Shown piece by piece: positions 48,107 to 60,245 of a DNA stretch of 64,000 nt (the stretch's first letter is position 1; every line of letters begins with the position of its first letter). Source of the stretch: Pollenia angustigena. Taxonomy: Eukaryota > Arthropoda > Insecta > Diptera > Polleniidae. Under the pieces are notes generated by a model. The model was not told the origin of the DNA. It worked only from the letters and a program-made list of their open reading frames with translations, and ran no database searches. The position numbers were made by a program, and so were the translations under genes. The stretch spans positions 208,447,253 through 208,511,252 of the forward strand of contig OV884060.1 in assembly GCA_930367215.1 (NCBI GenBank), read 5' to 3'.

Positions 48107-48480
48107 AAATCTTTTATCAACATACTTCTGTACATACATATGAAAAAGGAGGTGTGTGGTGGAGAAGAATACGATATAGCAAATATATACATCTTTGTAT
48201 ATATACACACAAGCACACATATTGACATAATTGTATATGTACTATACTCAGGTTGTGTGCCAGTACCATGACTTTCTAAACAGCTGAGCGACGAATGTAC
48301 GAAACAACAACAAAACTGGCAGAAAATAACAACAACCAAAACGACTACGTCAATAACAGTGTGGTCAATTTAGTGATTTTTTTAGCTGTTAGACTATTAC
48401 GTTGCTTGACTATCGTTAATCATCATTTAAAACAATAATTATTTAACAAAATTTATTTTAATTACATAATTGAAAAGCAG

Positions 48481-48481
<1 letters not shown>

Positions 48482-48536
<55 letters not shown>

Positions 48537-48549
48537 GTATATATATATA
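48482..48549. repeat. (TA)n microsatellite
   Basis: TA repeats interrupted by ATGTAT. It abuts the inverted SINE fragment. Confidence 0.95.
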
Positions 48550-48550
48550 T

Positions 48551-48845
48551 TGCAACCACTCAATCTCCTCAGATGGATTTGCCGTCTTACATTGCCGTCA
48601 AGATTGAGTGGTTGCAATCGAAACATGTCATGGTAACCTGCCGGCCGGGGTTCGAGCCCCAGCCACGTCAAGAATGAAAGATTATCAATAACCATTTTAA
48701 TTAATTTTCATGTTGTAAAATTCCTTTCTTCATAAAAATAATTTAATGAAAAATTAAATTTCATGAACTTGAGCCTAATTAAAAATATTAACAATTTGGA
48801 TTAAAAACCATAAATAGTTCAACAAAATAACCACAATACTAATTA
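48551..48845 (+). mobile_element. tRNA-type SINE, copy 1, with inverted head
   Basis: Box A-like GATTGAGTGGT (48603) and box B GGTTCGAGCCC (48649-48659) give a tRNA-like promoter. The 3' body (TTTTCATGTTGTAAAATTCC, GAACTTGAGCCTAATTAAAA) is nearly identical to copy 2. The segment 48551-48589 is the exact reverse complement of the first 39 bases of copy 2, so this copy starts with an inverted duplicate of the SINE head. Confidence 0.7.
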
Positions 48846-49137
48846 TTGTTAAAGCTAAGGCACGAGCTCTATGTGTACATTTGTCCTTCAAGTTGTGCTG
48901 AAAAAGGTCAACAGAAAAGAAAAAGACAAAATGAAAAAACAAAAAATGTACTTGGACTTCAAGAAAAATTCTTGACGAAAGTACGAAAAAACAGAAGTAA
49001 GGAAAAAACATGTAAAATCAATTAAAAAGGATAATCATTCAGGAAAGCCAATTTCGATCTACCAAATGTTAGAATACAATTTGGTTTAAGGATTGATGTT
49101 TGACTATTGACGTCAGCAGTCGTCGATGGCTGCGAGT

Positions 49138-49437
49138 GTAAGACGGCAAATCCATCTGAGGAGATTGAGTGGTTGCAATCGAAACATGTCATGGTAACCT
49201 GCCGGCCGGGGTTCGAGCCCCAGCCACGTCAAGAATGAAAGATTATCAATAACAATTTTTATTAATTTTCATGTTGTAAAATTCCTTTCTTCATAAAAAT
49301 AATTTAATGAAAAATTAAATTTCATGAACTTGAGCCTAATTAAAAATATTAAAAATTTGGATTAAAAACCATAAATAGTGCAACAAAATAACCACAATAC
49401 TAATTATTTAAAAAAAAAAAAATAATATGAATACCTA

Positions 49438-49473
<36 letters not shown>
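49138..49473 (+). mobile_element. tRNA-type SINE, copy 2, with poly-A tail
   Basis: Starts TAAGACGGCAAATCCATC, box A-like GATTGAGTGGT (49163), box B GGTTCGAGCCC (49210-49220), body as in copy 1, then A-runs at 49409-49421 and 49439-49472. AAAGCAGTTA stands at 48474-48483 and 49487-49496, which could be a target duplication around the whole pair. Confidence 0.72.
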
Positions 49474-49474
<1 letters not shown>

Positions 49475-49499
49475 TAAAATAAAAATAAAGCAGTTAGTA

Positions 49500-50940
49500 T
49501 CAAGCAATAGTGTTATATTCTGCTATGGCGAGTCATATACACCCTTTAGCATGGTGCGATAAGAACAGAAAGTTATATAAATACCGTTCTTCAGATATAA
49601 ATAAATCTACATTTTACCACGCACACTTTTCCAATTGCGCCCACATTTTCGGATGATGTATGTTGATAACCAAGATGCTTCTACTTAGTTTGGAAACGTT
49701 GGCTCTTGCCGTTCTCTACATACCTATACAGAAATCTATAATGTATGAATATCAATTATTGAGGCCCTATGTTTTTTATAGGAATTTCGTGGATTAAAAA
49801 CACTATGCAACAAGCAAAAATTCCCTGAATAACCACTATATTTTTTTAAACGCTATAGTCATCATCATTATTTAAAATTCTATGTTAAGGTTTTTTTTTT
49901 ATTTTCTTAAATTAGAGATTTCTGAAGAGGCTGATCCATACATCTTGTCATAACTTTGGAATGACGTCCTCGACTTGTTATGCAATACCAAATTTTAATA
50001 GTTTAATAGTTAATACAACTTTCTAAAAGAGAAATGGTCAACAGTATTTTATCTGAGCTGTCATTTACTACAAGCATCAACCCTTTACTGATCTATGGTT
50101 ACCGGCACATATTCAGGGAACTGAGCGATTTGTACAATTAATTACCAATGTTTCCCGGCGTGCCATAGAATATAATCGCGATGATATTTTGGCAGTAACT
50201 ATTGAAAGCCGCAACAGAATACCACGAATGGATAGCAAAAAATATATTGTATGTAAATTGCAGCTATAGGCCGAAACTAAATTTATTTACCCCTGGTTTG
50301 GCCAGTATTTTTTATTTTATTTTAATCGGTTCGTTTTTTTTAAGTTGTGAATTTTCAAAAAAAAGTGCGAATTAATAAAAAAATAGAATAATAATAAAAA
50401 ATGTTTTATTTTTTTATTTTCAGTTTTTGCTTAAATTTTTTTCAAAACTAAAATTTTTCGATTAATTAAGTTTTGAATCAATTACTTTATTTTAATCAAT
50501 TTTTAATTTAAATTTAGTTAAATTATTTGATTTAACTTTTGGAAATCAAAATTGTAACAGTTTTAGGTTTTTTACCAGCTTGACTATGATTATTTTGACA
50601 GAAACCTCTTAACCAATTATTTATGTACATAGAGAAAGCTGAGAAAATTTCTTTTTAAACAAGACCTCTTTCAGCGATACAGGCCAACTATTCACCAATT
50701 GCAATAAATATTTCCAAAAAAGTATAATTTTTTTTTTTTTAGATTTCCTGAGCACCAAATTTTCAAGTCAAAAACCGGAAGCTCGATTTTGATTTTAGAA
50801 CCATGGTTTCTTTAGGAAAAGTTCTTAGAAATATCGGTAGATTACGATTTTGCTATACGCTTGGCGGGCAAAAAAATTGACCCACCCTAATGTATGTATG
50901 TATATCCTTTTACCTTCGGTGTAGGATATAAAAAAATTTA
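49500..50940. other. No intact gene recognised
   Basis: AT-rich with one protein-like relic at 50088-50267 (separate entry). Confidence 0.45.
50088..50267 (+). pseudogene. Protein-coding relic of unknown transposon-like family
   Basis: An open frame reads TDLWLPAHIQGTERFVQLIT, NVSRRAIEYNRDDILAVTIE and SRNRIPRMDSKKYI before a stop. The pattern H-Q-x-x-E-R then RD and SR-x-x-P-x-x-x-SK recalls a domain in repetitive insect proteins, but I cannot name the family with certainty. No upstream exon found. Confidence 0.3.
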
Positions 50941-50965
50941 AAGGCTTTTTAAATTTTCGATACAT

Positions 50966-51668
50966 CAGAGCTGTAAACGAATCAATCTTTTTTGATTTTA
51001 ATTCGTTACGAATTAGCTAAATTTTGAATTAAATCTTTTCGCAGCAAAAAATTATTGAATGAAATTTGAATCAATTCAAACGAATAAGGCAGAATTGAAT
51101 TTCAATTCGTTTCCAATTCAAATGAATTTGTAAAATAAATTGCAATTCGTATCCAATTTAAATGAATTTTAAAAATTCATCTTCGATTGAAAAATTTAAA
51201 AAAAAAAACATTATTGTTAAACACACTTTTAAAATTATTTTCACACTATTTGATAAAAATATAAAATTTAAGTTTCTTTTAGCAAATAAACAAAATTTTT
51301 CCATTTGATAGGATTTTCGGCTATACTTAATAATTTAATTTCTTTTCTGCCGCTACCTGACAATTCCATAACAAAACAAAATCAATTAACATTTCAATCA
51401 GTTTAATTCAAATAAGTTGGAAATTAATTGCCAATTCTTTTTTCAGATTCATTTCAATTAAATCTGTAAAGTGAATTGCAATTCACTTTTACAAATTCAT
51501 TTGAATTGGAAATGAATTGCAATTCATTTTTACCAAATTCGTTTGAATTAACTCAAATTTCATTCAATTATTTTTTTTTTGTGAAAAGAATTAATTCAAA
51601 ATTTGCTAATTCAGTGCATCAATTATTCGCGAATTAATTCACAAATGTATATTTCATTTACAGCTCTG
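50966..51668. mobile_element. Foldback-type element, CAGAGCTGTAAA ends
   Basis: Ends CAGAGCTGTAAACGAATC and TTCATTTACAGCTCTG. The arms are rich in GAATTGCAATTCATTT-type palindromes and pair over much of their length. The start CAG and the end CTG would suit hAT; the flanking octamers match only weakly. Confidence 0.65.
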
Positions 51669-51773
51669 CTATGTACATATTGTTGGTACACAAAACTATC
51701 ACTAATTTTGTTAAAATATGTGTTTTCCAATTCTATATTTTTTAAGTTTTACGACATTCAGTTTTATTATTAA

Positions 51774-51906
51774 CTGCGTGTTTTTAGAACGCGAGCACAA
51801 AAGTGACTCGTTTAACTTAGATTTAAAACAAAATTTCAAAATTTGTTTTTGTTTTAAATGTTAGTTAATCGAGTCACTTTTGTACTCGCGTTTTAAAAAC
51901 AGGCCG
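51774..51906. mobile_element. Palindromic MITE, TAA duplication
   Basis: Arms: GTGTTTTTAGAACGCGAGCA and AAAGTGACTCG, inverted at the right up to CAGGCCG. TAA flanks both ends (51771-51773, 51907-51909). The loop core matches 46653-46787. Confidence 0.75.
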
Positions 51907-52199
51907 TAAAATTTGTTAATGCGTTTTTAACATCTCAAACAAATTTCAAAAATTGAATGTGGCAACATTATTTGATATTTATTCAACGTATGTAATCGTA
52001 TTAAAAAAAAAACAAGTAACTAGGTATTTATGTACGTCTATACTATGTTCATAAAAGTTCAATAAATGTCTGTATGTATGAATGTACATATAAACATGTA
52101 CATATATATTTTTAAATTTTTGTACATACATACAAACATTTATTATATTTATTTATTTATATTTATTTATTTATATTTATTTTATATGTACATACATTA

Positions 52200-53555
52200 G
52201 ACCGACTCAAAAAAAAGTTGTTGATGTACCACCCTCAAAACTAACTTTGACATGTTTTATGAAGTTTCCCAAAATTTTTTGGCTCTAGCGATTATCTCCC
52301 GTGAGCTAAACCGCGTCAAAAAAGGGTCCAAAAACGGTATTTTTCATGAATAAAAAGTTCGGTAATTTGTTTTGTCCAATGAATGACCAATTATGTATGT
52401 AGGATAATACCTGTAGATACCTATTTGGGAATTCTTTGATTCTGCATTTAAAACATTTTAAAAATCTCCCCACAGTCTCAAGATAGCGAGATGTTTATGT
52501 CAGTTTTTTTTTGATTTTAATGAAAATTTAAATAACTTAACCATTTTTTCTCTGATTTTCATTTCCGACAAGTCATTAGAAAAGTGTTTGACCACCGCTT
52601 GATATTTAAGTCAAAAATTAACCCTTAACTGCCTATCCTACTTTTTTATAGCATTAATTTTGACATCACTAAAAACCCACTTTGTAACCACAAAAAGCAT
52701 AAATTTGCCCAGGAAACACGTTTTATAAATATATTAAGACATTATTAAGACATTATTAAATTAACCCGTTCATGACCAACATCAAAAACCAGTTGTTGAA
52801 CTATAAAAAGTGTATTTCGTTTAGGAAAAACGTTCATTTGATATCAAATAGTGATACAATTTAACCCTTTCATGACCAACATGCCAACAACATTAATTAA
52901 AAGGATTCAACAACATAAGGGTTAATTTTTGACTAAAATCTCAAGCAATGGTCTACACCTTTTTAATGACTCATTTGCAATGAAAATCATTAAAATCGAA
53001 TTGAAAAGCATAAAAAACTGGCATAAACATCTCGCTATCTCGAGTCTGCAGTTAGATTTTTAAAATGCTTTAATGCAGAACTAAAGAATTCCTAAATCTG
53101 TGGTTTTCATGGGCAACCGCGTATGTCTTAAAATAAAATTTTTCAGGAGAGCCGAAAAACCATTCTAGTTCAAACTATGGGTTAGATATTGCACCTTTTG
53201 AACTTTGTAATTGAGTTTAAACATCGGAATGGGTCTATCTGTTTTTAAAATTTTTTTAAAAAATGTAAAGAGCGCTTAAAATTAAGCAATATAGCATCAA
53301 CATTTCAAAATTTGAAAAAATAGACATACGCGGTTGCCCATGAAAACCACAGAAATATCTTTAATATTTGGTCATTCATTGGACAAAAAAAAATTTTACC
53401 GAACTTTTTATTCATGAAAAATACCATTTTTGAACCCTTTTTTGACGCGGTTTAAATCACGGTAGATTATCGCGCTAGAGCCAAAAAATTTTGGAAATCT
53501 TCATAAAACATGTCAAAGTAAATTTTCAGTGGGGAACAACTTTAACTTTTTTTTG
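52200..53555. mobile_element. Large foldback element, arms of several hundred bp
   Basis: The left arm (AACTTTGACATGTTTTATGA, CCAAAATTTTTTGGCTCTAG, AAAAGTTCGGTAAT, CCAATGAATGACCAA, GATAGCGAGATGTTTATG) reappears inverted between 52905 and 53520 in mirrored order. The right arm is interrupted by the MITE at 53098-53352. No coding capacity; foldback-like class is inferred. Confidence 0.78.
53098..53352. mobile_element. TGTGGTTTTC MITE, copy 2, nested
   Basis: CTGTGGTTTTCATGGGCAAC then CGCGTATGTCT is perfectly inverted at the right end (31-bp arms). AAAT flanks both ends (53094-53097, 53353-53356). Confidence 0.8.
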
Positions 53556-53561
53556 TACATA

Positions 53562-54276
53562 CAGTGACGGACTAAATTATTGGCTCAGAAATCACTTTCA
53601 ACTTCACGATTTCAATGTGTTCGGTTCGGCTCGTTTATGTTCGTCCCTTTTGGCTGGTAAAAAAAACATTTTTACAAAAACAAAATACACACACGAAAAA
53701 AACATTATAGAACATTAAAATATAATGTTTTTCTACAGTATCACTACAATTGTTCTGTTTTTTAACGAAGAACCGAACATTATAAAAAAACAGAACAATT
53801 GTAGTGATACTGTAGAAAAACATTATATTTTAATGTTCTATAATGTTTTTTTCGTGTGTGTATTTTGTTTTTGTAAAAAATGTTTGGTTTTTTTTTTTAT
53901 CAGCAAAAAGCGACGAACATTAACGAGCCGAACCGAACACATTGAAGTTCGTGGATTTTCAAAAAAAAACCGAACGGAATTTAATGTTCTCATCATTTGT
54001 TGAGTATGATGAAAACAGCATTATTTTTGTGTTCGAAAGATGACAAACAGGGAAACGTTATTTTTTTAATGAATTTCTACACAAACACTATTAGCGTTTG
54101 TGTTTTCCACAAATCTACCGAACCGAACATTAAAGAACGATATTTAGTGTTTATTTTCGAACACTGGTTAAGATACATAGGTACCAACTTGTTTATTTAA
54201 AATCACTTTAACAAGGCTCCTAAATCAATCGTGAAATTGAAACCGCCTTCTGTGCCAATAATTTAGTCCGTCACTG
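53562..54276. mobile_element. Element with CAGTGACGGACTAAATTATT ends
   Basis: CAGTGACGGACTAAATTATT at the left is inverted at 54253-54276, and similarity continues inward (TTTCAANTTCACGAT). Tc1-like end style; flanks are TA and TT. It contains the long palindrome at 53613-53944. Part of its right side (ACACTAAATATCG, AATGTTCGGTTC) recurs at 59836-59903. Confidence 0.75.
53613..53944. repeat. Near-perfect palindrome, arms about 150 nt, loop about 20 nt
   Basis: The left arm 53613-53763 pairs with 53783-53944. The inner 100 nt (for example ACTACAATTGTTCTG, AATACACACACG) are essentially identical; differences sit in A/T runs and in the outer part. Confidence 0.88.
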
Positions 54277-54289
54277 TTTAGGCTCGACA

Positions 54290-57200
54290 CAAAGGATTAC
54301 ATACATATGTATGTATATATGTAGATATTCTTTGGTGTATTCATCAGAAATAGATATATACATACCTACATATTTATGTACATGCAAACGCGTGCTTTAA
54401 TAATATGTATGTATCTATGTATGTAACACATTCAATACAAAATGTAATACAAATAAAAATTCGAACCAACAAAAAACAAACAACTTTTACAACAAAAATA
54501 CCTTTAACAACAAAAAACATATGAGGGTTTCATAACAAACACAAAAAATAAAATAAAAATCATGTAAAAGATAAAAAACAATAATAAAAAATAAATAAAT
54601 AGATACCAACTACATACATACTTAGGAACATACATACTCTTTTGCTAAAAATAATCAACTACGTAGTTTCTTATTATTTTGTACATAAGTATGTATGTAC
54701 ATACATAGGTTAAACTTTTATTTATTATTCTTCCTTTTTCACAATTCTCCTAAATACTATGCTCTTTTGTTAAAAACAACAACAATATTATTAAAAGCAC
54801 TTATCACTAAGGTTTGTGTTTTTTTATTTTGTCTTTATCACTAGCAGCAACAATATTGAAAATTTATCAACAATGTTGTTTACTTATGTTTTTATTTGTA
54901 TTTAGCAGTGCAGTTCAATGTTTAGAAACATGTAGCAAAATGTAGCATATGTTACGTTGTAAACATTATCGCTCTCTTTTTCTCTATTTATTCATATTTA
55001 TTTCTATAAGAGTTGTTGCATTTTTTAAACATATGTTATTTGTTTTTGCATGTAATTGTATGTAAAAATTTTATTATAAATTTTTTTTATATACACATAC
55101 ATGTATATTATATGCATACATACATACATACGTATACTTAGAAATAAATTTTTCTGTATGTCCAACAAAATTTACATTACATACTTAGTTGCATATTCAC
55201 TCAGCTGTAAATAACAAAACCAGAAAATAAAATTCACAAAAACAACTAAATAATGTTGAGATGTAGAAAAAACTCAACAGACCCCTGCAGCGATAAAGTG
55301 TTGCTACTACAGCGTTGGCAGAAGTTATGCCTACCTAGGTATTAAAAATATTATCAAACTATTTTTAATACAGATTAAATATGATCTTTTTACGAGGGTT
55401 AACCTACTACCCCGATTTTATTCAACACTATTAAGAATTTTGTTTAAAAAATTTAGATTAAAATTTGCCTTAATCTATTTAGTCCGAAAAAGTATAATAA
55501 AAATAAAGAAGTCGAAAACATTAAGTAAACGCCATCTGTTAAATTTTGATGTCAGAAACCTAATGATTTTGATGGAGGATACCTACTTTGTGTTTGGAAA
55601 CTATTTAGAAATTAAAAAAAAGCACAAACTTTTTTAAGAAAGGAGCAAAACCATTTAACAGATAACAGAATGTTTTATCTAAATAAAAAATTTTTGGTAA
55701 AAATTCGAATCAGGACATGCCGAAATTTACTGTTAAAATTGCCTTAAATGCTAAAAATTAAATACCTACATATGTATCTCCAAATTAATGTAGCTTTATC
55801 TTAACAAAATAGTTCTGGTAAAGATATGTGGTCCCCAAAGTATGTGGGAATATTTTTAAGACAGGACAGTTTTCAAAATTTCTGATTTAATGTTTTTATA
55901 CCTACCTACTTCATACTTTAGGATATACGTACATCTATAACACAACATTGAATTATACCTATTGAACATTTTCTTTGATTTCAATTTCACACAAATTCGA
56001 TTTTCCGAATAGGGCTGGAAGAAAATAATTTAAAATGTTATTTTTTTTTTTTACTTTTAATATGTACATACAATATTTTTACACATACATTTTTTTGTAT
56101 TTTTAATTGAACTTCCTTAGAATTCTTTACGTTTTTGAGAAGAAAAGAAAGCTGGCAAAAATATATGATGATATCCTGGTTTTGCTTTTGAAGGATATGA
56201 TTAGATTTTATATGTTATCGAATATTTATTTTCATTCAATTATGTATAATTTATGTGCTATCACGTAAAACATTTTAATTAATAATATTAGCGGTAATGC
56301 ACTACGAAATATGTGTGGTATGAACAAATTAATGCCACCTATGAAAAAGTATAAATAACAATTCCATCTAATAAATAAAACTCTTTCCACGTGCCCTTAA
56401 TCTTGCACAGTAATTTAAAAGCCATTTAAATTAATATATGCACATTTAACTACAAATATTTTACAAAATATTTGAAAAACCACACACGCACGATACAATA
56501 TGTTTAACCTTGGTAATAATGCCAACAATTAAAAATTACTTGGAAAATGTAAAAAATAAATCCAACATATACAGGATACAGGTAAGTATTAGACACGAAT
56601 GAAAAACCCAAGGTACAGAAAAAATAAAAACAACAAACATAAATTCAGAAAATTAAAAAAACGTGATAATTTCCTGATATATAACAAAAGTGCATTATTG
56701 CTGACTATAGCGCTTAGGTAAAGCAAACGTTTAAAGAGCACAATTATCTCTTAAGAGATAAGCACTCACATATGGGCATTTCCGTCAAAAGATTCACCGT
56801 GACCGAAAATTTAAAAGTTAATAAAAGCTGATTATTTTACGATATTGTTATAGAGAAATATTTAGATTTTTACTAATTTTATAAATTTACCCATAAATTT
56901 GTTCACTTAGATGAACAATCAACTGCAAAGTTGTGCAAACGTAATTTCTTATTTGCGAGAATGTTTAATTGTATGTTTTCTTTAATATTATCTTCCTTAA
57001 AAGAGGTGATATTTGATAAAATTTATTCCAAATAGAATTTTCTTACATGGTCTGTAATCTAAGGAAGAGTTCAAAGAGAAGTATGTTATTCGGAATAACG
57101 GTAAATTTTTATTTTGTTTTAATCATTATTCAGTTAAGCATTATGGAAAAAATTTCACGTTCGAAATGTCACGTATCGACCCAGATTTTGGCTTAAAAAA

Positions 57201-58300
57201 AAATACAGAAGATTTTGGAATCAAACCAAAGACATTTTAATGTTTCATTGCTACGTAAAATTCTGAAAGTAGTTTGACTAAAAAATTGTGCCAGGTTTCG
57301 CTGAATTACGCCTTTTTATACATGGCCACAAAAACTACTTCTATTTTTTTCAATTTTGAACCGCTACTTTTTTTGCCATTATCTTTGACCTAGAATCGCG
57401 CCCTCCATAAACTTTAGCATAGATAACAGTGCTTTCTTAGTGCTATAATTTTAGGGTTAAGAGAACGTAAAAATATTTGTTTTTTAAAATGTTATTGCAT
57501 TTTTGATGCGTTCGGCTGTCAAGTTCAACACTGGATTTACCCATTTATAGAACAGTGATACCATTTGATTACATTTGCTAAAATTTTCCTAACTTTTGAG
57601 GACCCCACGAAACATGTAAGATTTTTTATATTTTTTCAAGTTTTCGTAACTTTTGGTACATGACACAAAACGAAGTAATATTTTTGAAAGAGTACTTAAT
57701 TCATTTATTAAGATAATAACTACTCCTCTCTGAAAGCAGTTTTTTCTTAACATATCAATTCTGTGTTTAAGATCCAACCATAATATGCATTTGCTAGCTT
57801 AAGCAACTGTTAAAAGATAACGAAAAGCATGTCAAATGCATTTAAAAAGTAAAATCAAAATACATCTGATTTCTTATGGGATATGCGATCAGTTTTGCAC
57901 TTTGCTTAAGCAAATGTCAGTTTCATTAAACTTTGTGAAAAGTTTTTCAAGTTCAATATGGTTTGACACATATGATTTACATGTATTCGCAGTTGCTTTA
58001 GCCAGCTCATGTACATTATGGTCGGGCCTTTAATTAACCAAAACTTATAAAGACTAGCTACCGTAATCGGTTGAATGATGTAAGCAAATATTAAAAACAT
58101 TTTCAAATATGAGCCTTACACATTTATAGTTTCTGCAATTTGAAATTATACTGAAGTAATAATATTCATATATGTAAGAGTACGTAAGAATGTAGGTAAG
58201 TGCCTAAGCTTTCTTTAATTTTCATGCAATAAACTTACCGTTCATAAATATTATTTTTAAGCTCCAACAATTTCAACTTCATTCATTAATGCAATCACAC
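54290..58300. other. Gene-free AT-rich stretch
   Basis: About 4 kb without a recognisable gene, transposon end or long inverted repeat. ATGTATGT and TACATACATA runs are frequent in the first kilobase. Open frames are short and compositionally like chance. It could be intronic or intergenic. Confidence 0.5.
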
Positions 58301-58344
58301 CTTCTTCAATTGTAAACAATTTTCAATTTCAATTTTAATTAAAT

Positions 58345-59190
58345 AATTAATTAATCGATGTTTTGTAAAAATCGATTAATCGCGCGAAAAATGTAATCAA
58401 ATTATAATCGTACAATTTAATATTATTCGGTTAATCGAATAATTTAAGTTTTGTCTAGTTTAGATGTTTAAAAATAAGACCAAAAATTATATTTTACATC
58501 ATACAAATTTTATTAAAAAAGTAATAACAATTTAACAAATAAAAGAGGAACATTTCTTAAATAAAAAATAGCATCAAAATATAAGCTTATATCCTAAAAT
58601 AATCTTTAAAAAAGAGTCTACTGTACAAATGTTTGTGTTTCAAAGGATTTCTCCCTTTTGTTTTTTGATTGAAAGTAAAGCATATCCAATTTCTTTGTTA
58701 TTTTTCTGGTCTTTTCTAAAATAAAATACTTTTAATAGTCTTGTTAAGGTCGTTTTCATCAGTCCCAAAAAAAAAATGATCTTCTTCATCTGAATTAATT
58801 GTACTTAACATTCTTAAAAATAAATTTTTCCCAAAATCTTTGATTTCATTCTTTGTACTACCCTACAAGAAATGAATTACCGAATCATCATTTTCTTAAC
58901 GCTAACGTGAAAAATATGATGATTCGCTCATTTCTTGTAGGGTATACAATATTTTAAAAAATTTTTAACTCGAAGGAAATGGTCCTGAGTTAAGAAACAA
59001 TAAAAGAGTATTTAAAACATACCGGCTTGTTATTTTACATTAACGAAAAAAAACTAATACTGTGAAAAAACCAATTTTCGATTAATCGACATCAATTATT
59101 CGTTAATCGAAAATAAACAATTTTAAATTATTCGAACAGTTAATAGCCCAAAATTAATCGAACAACGGTTAATCGTGCGAATACCCTAGT
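58345..59190. repeat. Region with AATCGATTAATCG repeats, hAT-like right end
   Basis: GATTAATCG-type repeats occur at 58370-58440 and 59085-59175. The right side ends GCGAATACCCTAG, like a hAT terminus; no matching left terminus was found. Confidence 0.4.
58861..58942. mobile_element. 82-bp minimal MITE, TA duplication
   Basis: CCCTACAAGAAATGA and CGAATCATCAT pair with ATGATGATTCG and TCATTTCTTGTAGGG. TA on both sides (58859-58860, 58943-58944). Confidence 0.8.
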
Positions 59191-59835
59191 ATTTACGCGG
59201 TTATCTTTTTTTTTATTCTTAAGTTATATTTTTGATCAATTAATAAATTTGTTAATTTGTTATTGTCGCTGAAATATGGAATAAAAATAGTTTTTTAATC
59301 ACTTTAATTTACCTTTTATTAAAGAAATACATATTTTAAAATCCAACTTTTCACGAAAAACGCCACTTTTTGAAAGAAAAGCGTAACTTCTTTATTTTTC
59401 TCGTGGCAACACTGTTATAGACACATTTCACTCTCGCAACATTACAATACATTTACGGACATGACAAGAGAAAAAGGAAATGTTTCTGTGTTTGTTTTTA
59501 TTTTGATTTATTAAAAAAAAAAATACAAAATGTTTCAAGGTTTTAAAAGTTGCCTGAGTTCTCAACAAAACAAGAAACATTACAAAATCGACAATAATAT
59601 ACAACAACAACATGTATACTTTTACAACAATACAAGTTGCTACTTTTCTGCAAATGGAAATATGTAGTTGCAAGTGCTGCTAATGTAAAAAAAAAAGTTA
59701 AAAACAAAGGAAAATTGATTACTTTTTATTAAAATTGCGTTGTCTTTAAACCGAGTTATGTACTGTGATCGTCAAATTAAAGTAAACACCAAATAAAAAA
59801 TTTAAGTTTTGTCGATTATTTGTGTGTATATCAGT

Positions 59836-59903
59836 GTTCGAAAATAAACACTAAATATCGTTTTTTAATGTTCGGTTCATTAAAAAAAATAACGTTTCTC
59901 TGT
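59836..59903. repeat. Fragment of the 53562-54276 element
   Basis: CAGTGTTCGAAAATAAACAC and onward matches the inverted sequence near 54120-54170, then jumps to the inverted 54050-54075 part, so about 65 bp inside are deleted. Confidence 0.65.
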
Positions 59904-60245
59904 AAAGCCTAGTACTCTGTTCAAATTTGTGAAAAATGTTGAGCAACATTGATTATTTCACACGAAAATTTTGACATGTATCAATGTTATCTATCATGCG
60001 AGTTTGTACAATTTGACTTTTTTATTCCTGCAAAGTATGCAACATTGTTTTGAGCTTGTAAACAAACCCCACATGTATTTTACAAAAAATAATTTAATTT
60101 AATAAAAAATTGTATAAAAAAGAAAGTTAATATGGAAAAAAACTGTTATAGGTTGTATTTTATTTTTTATTTAATAATCAGTTCATGTTTTTTTATTGTC
60201 ATTAAAAAAAGTGAAATAAGTTTTTTCCAAAAGTAAAATAATCAA

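Noticed and set aside
47869..48339. Open frames of YVCMYVCM or THTYIHTY repeats
   Set aside because: Products of the (ATGT)n microsatellite at 48033-48106.
48641..48665. A functional tRNA gene
   Set aside because: Box A and box B are present, but no cloverleaf with a paired acceptor stem could be built; two copies with shared 3' bodies fit a SINE better.
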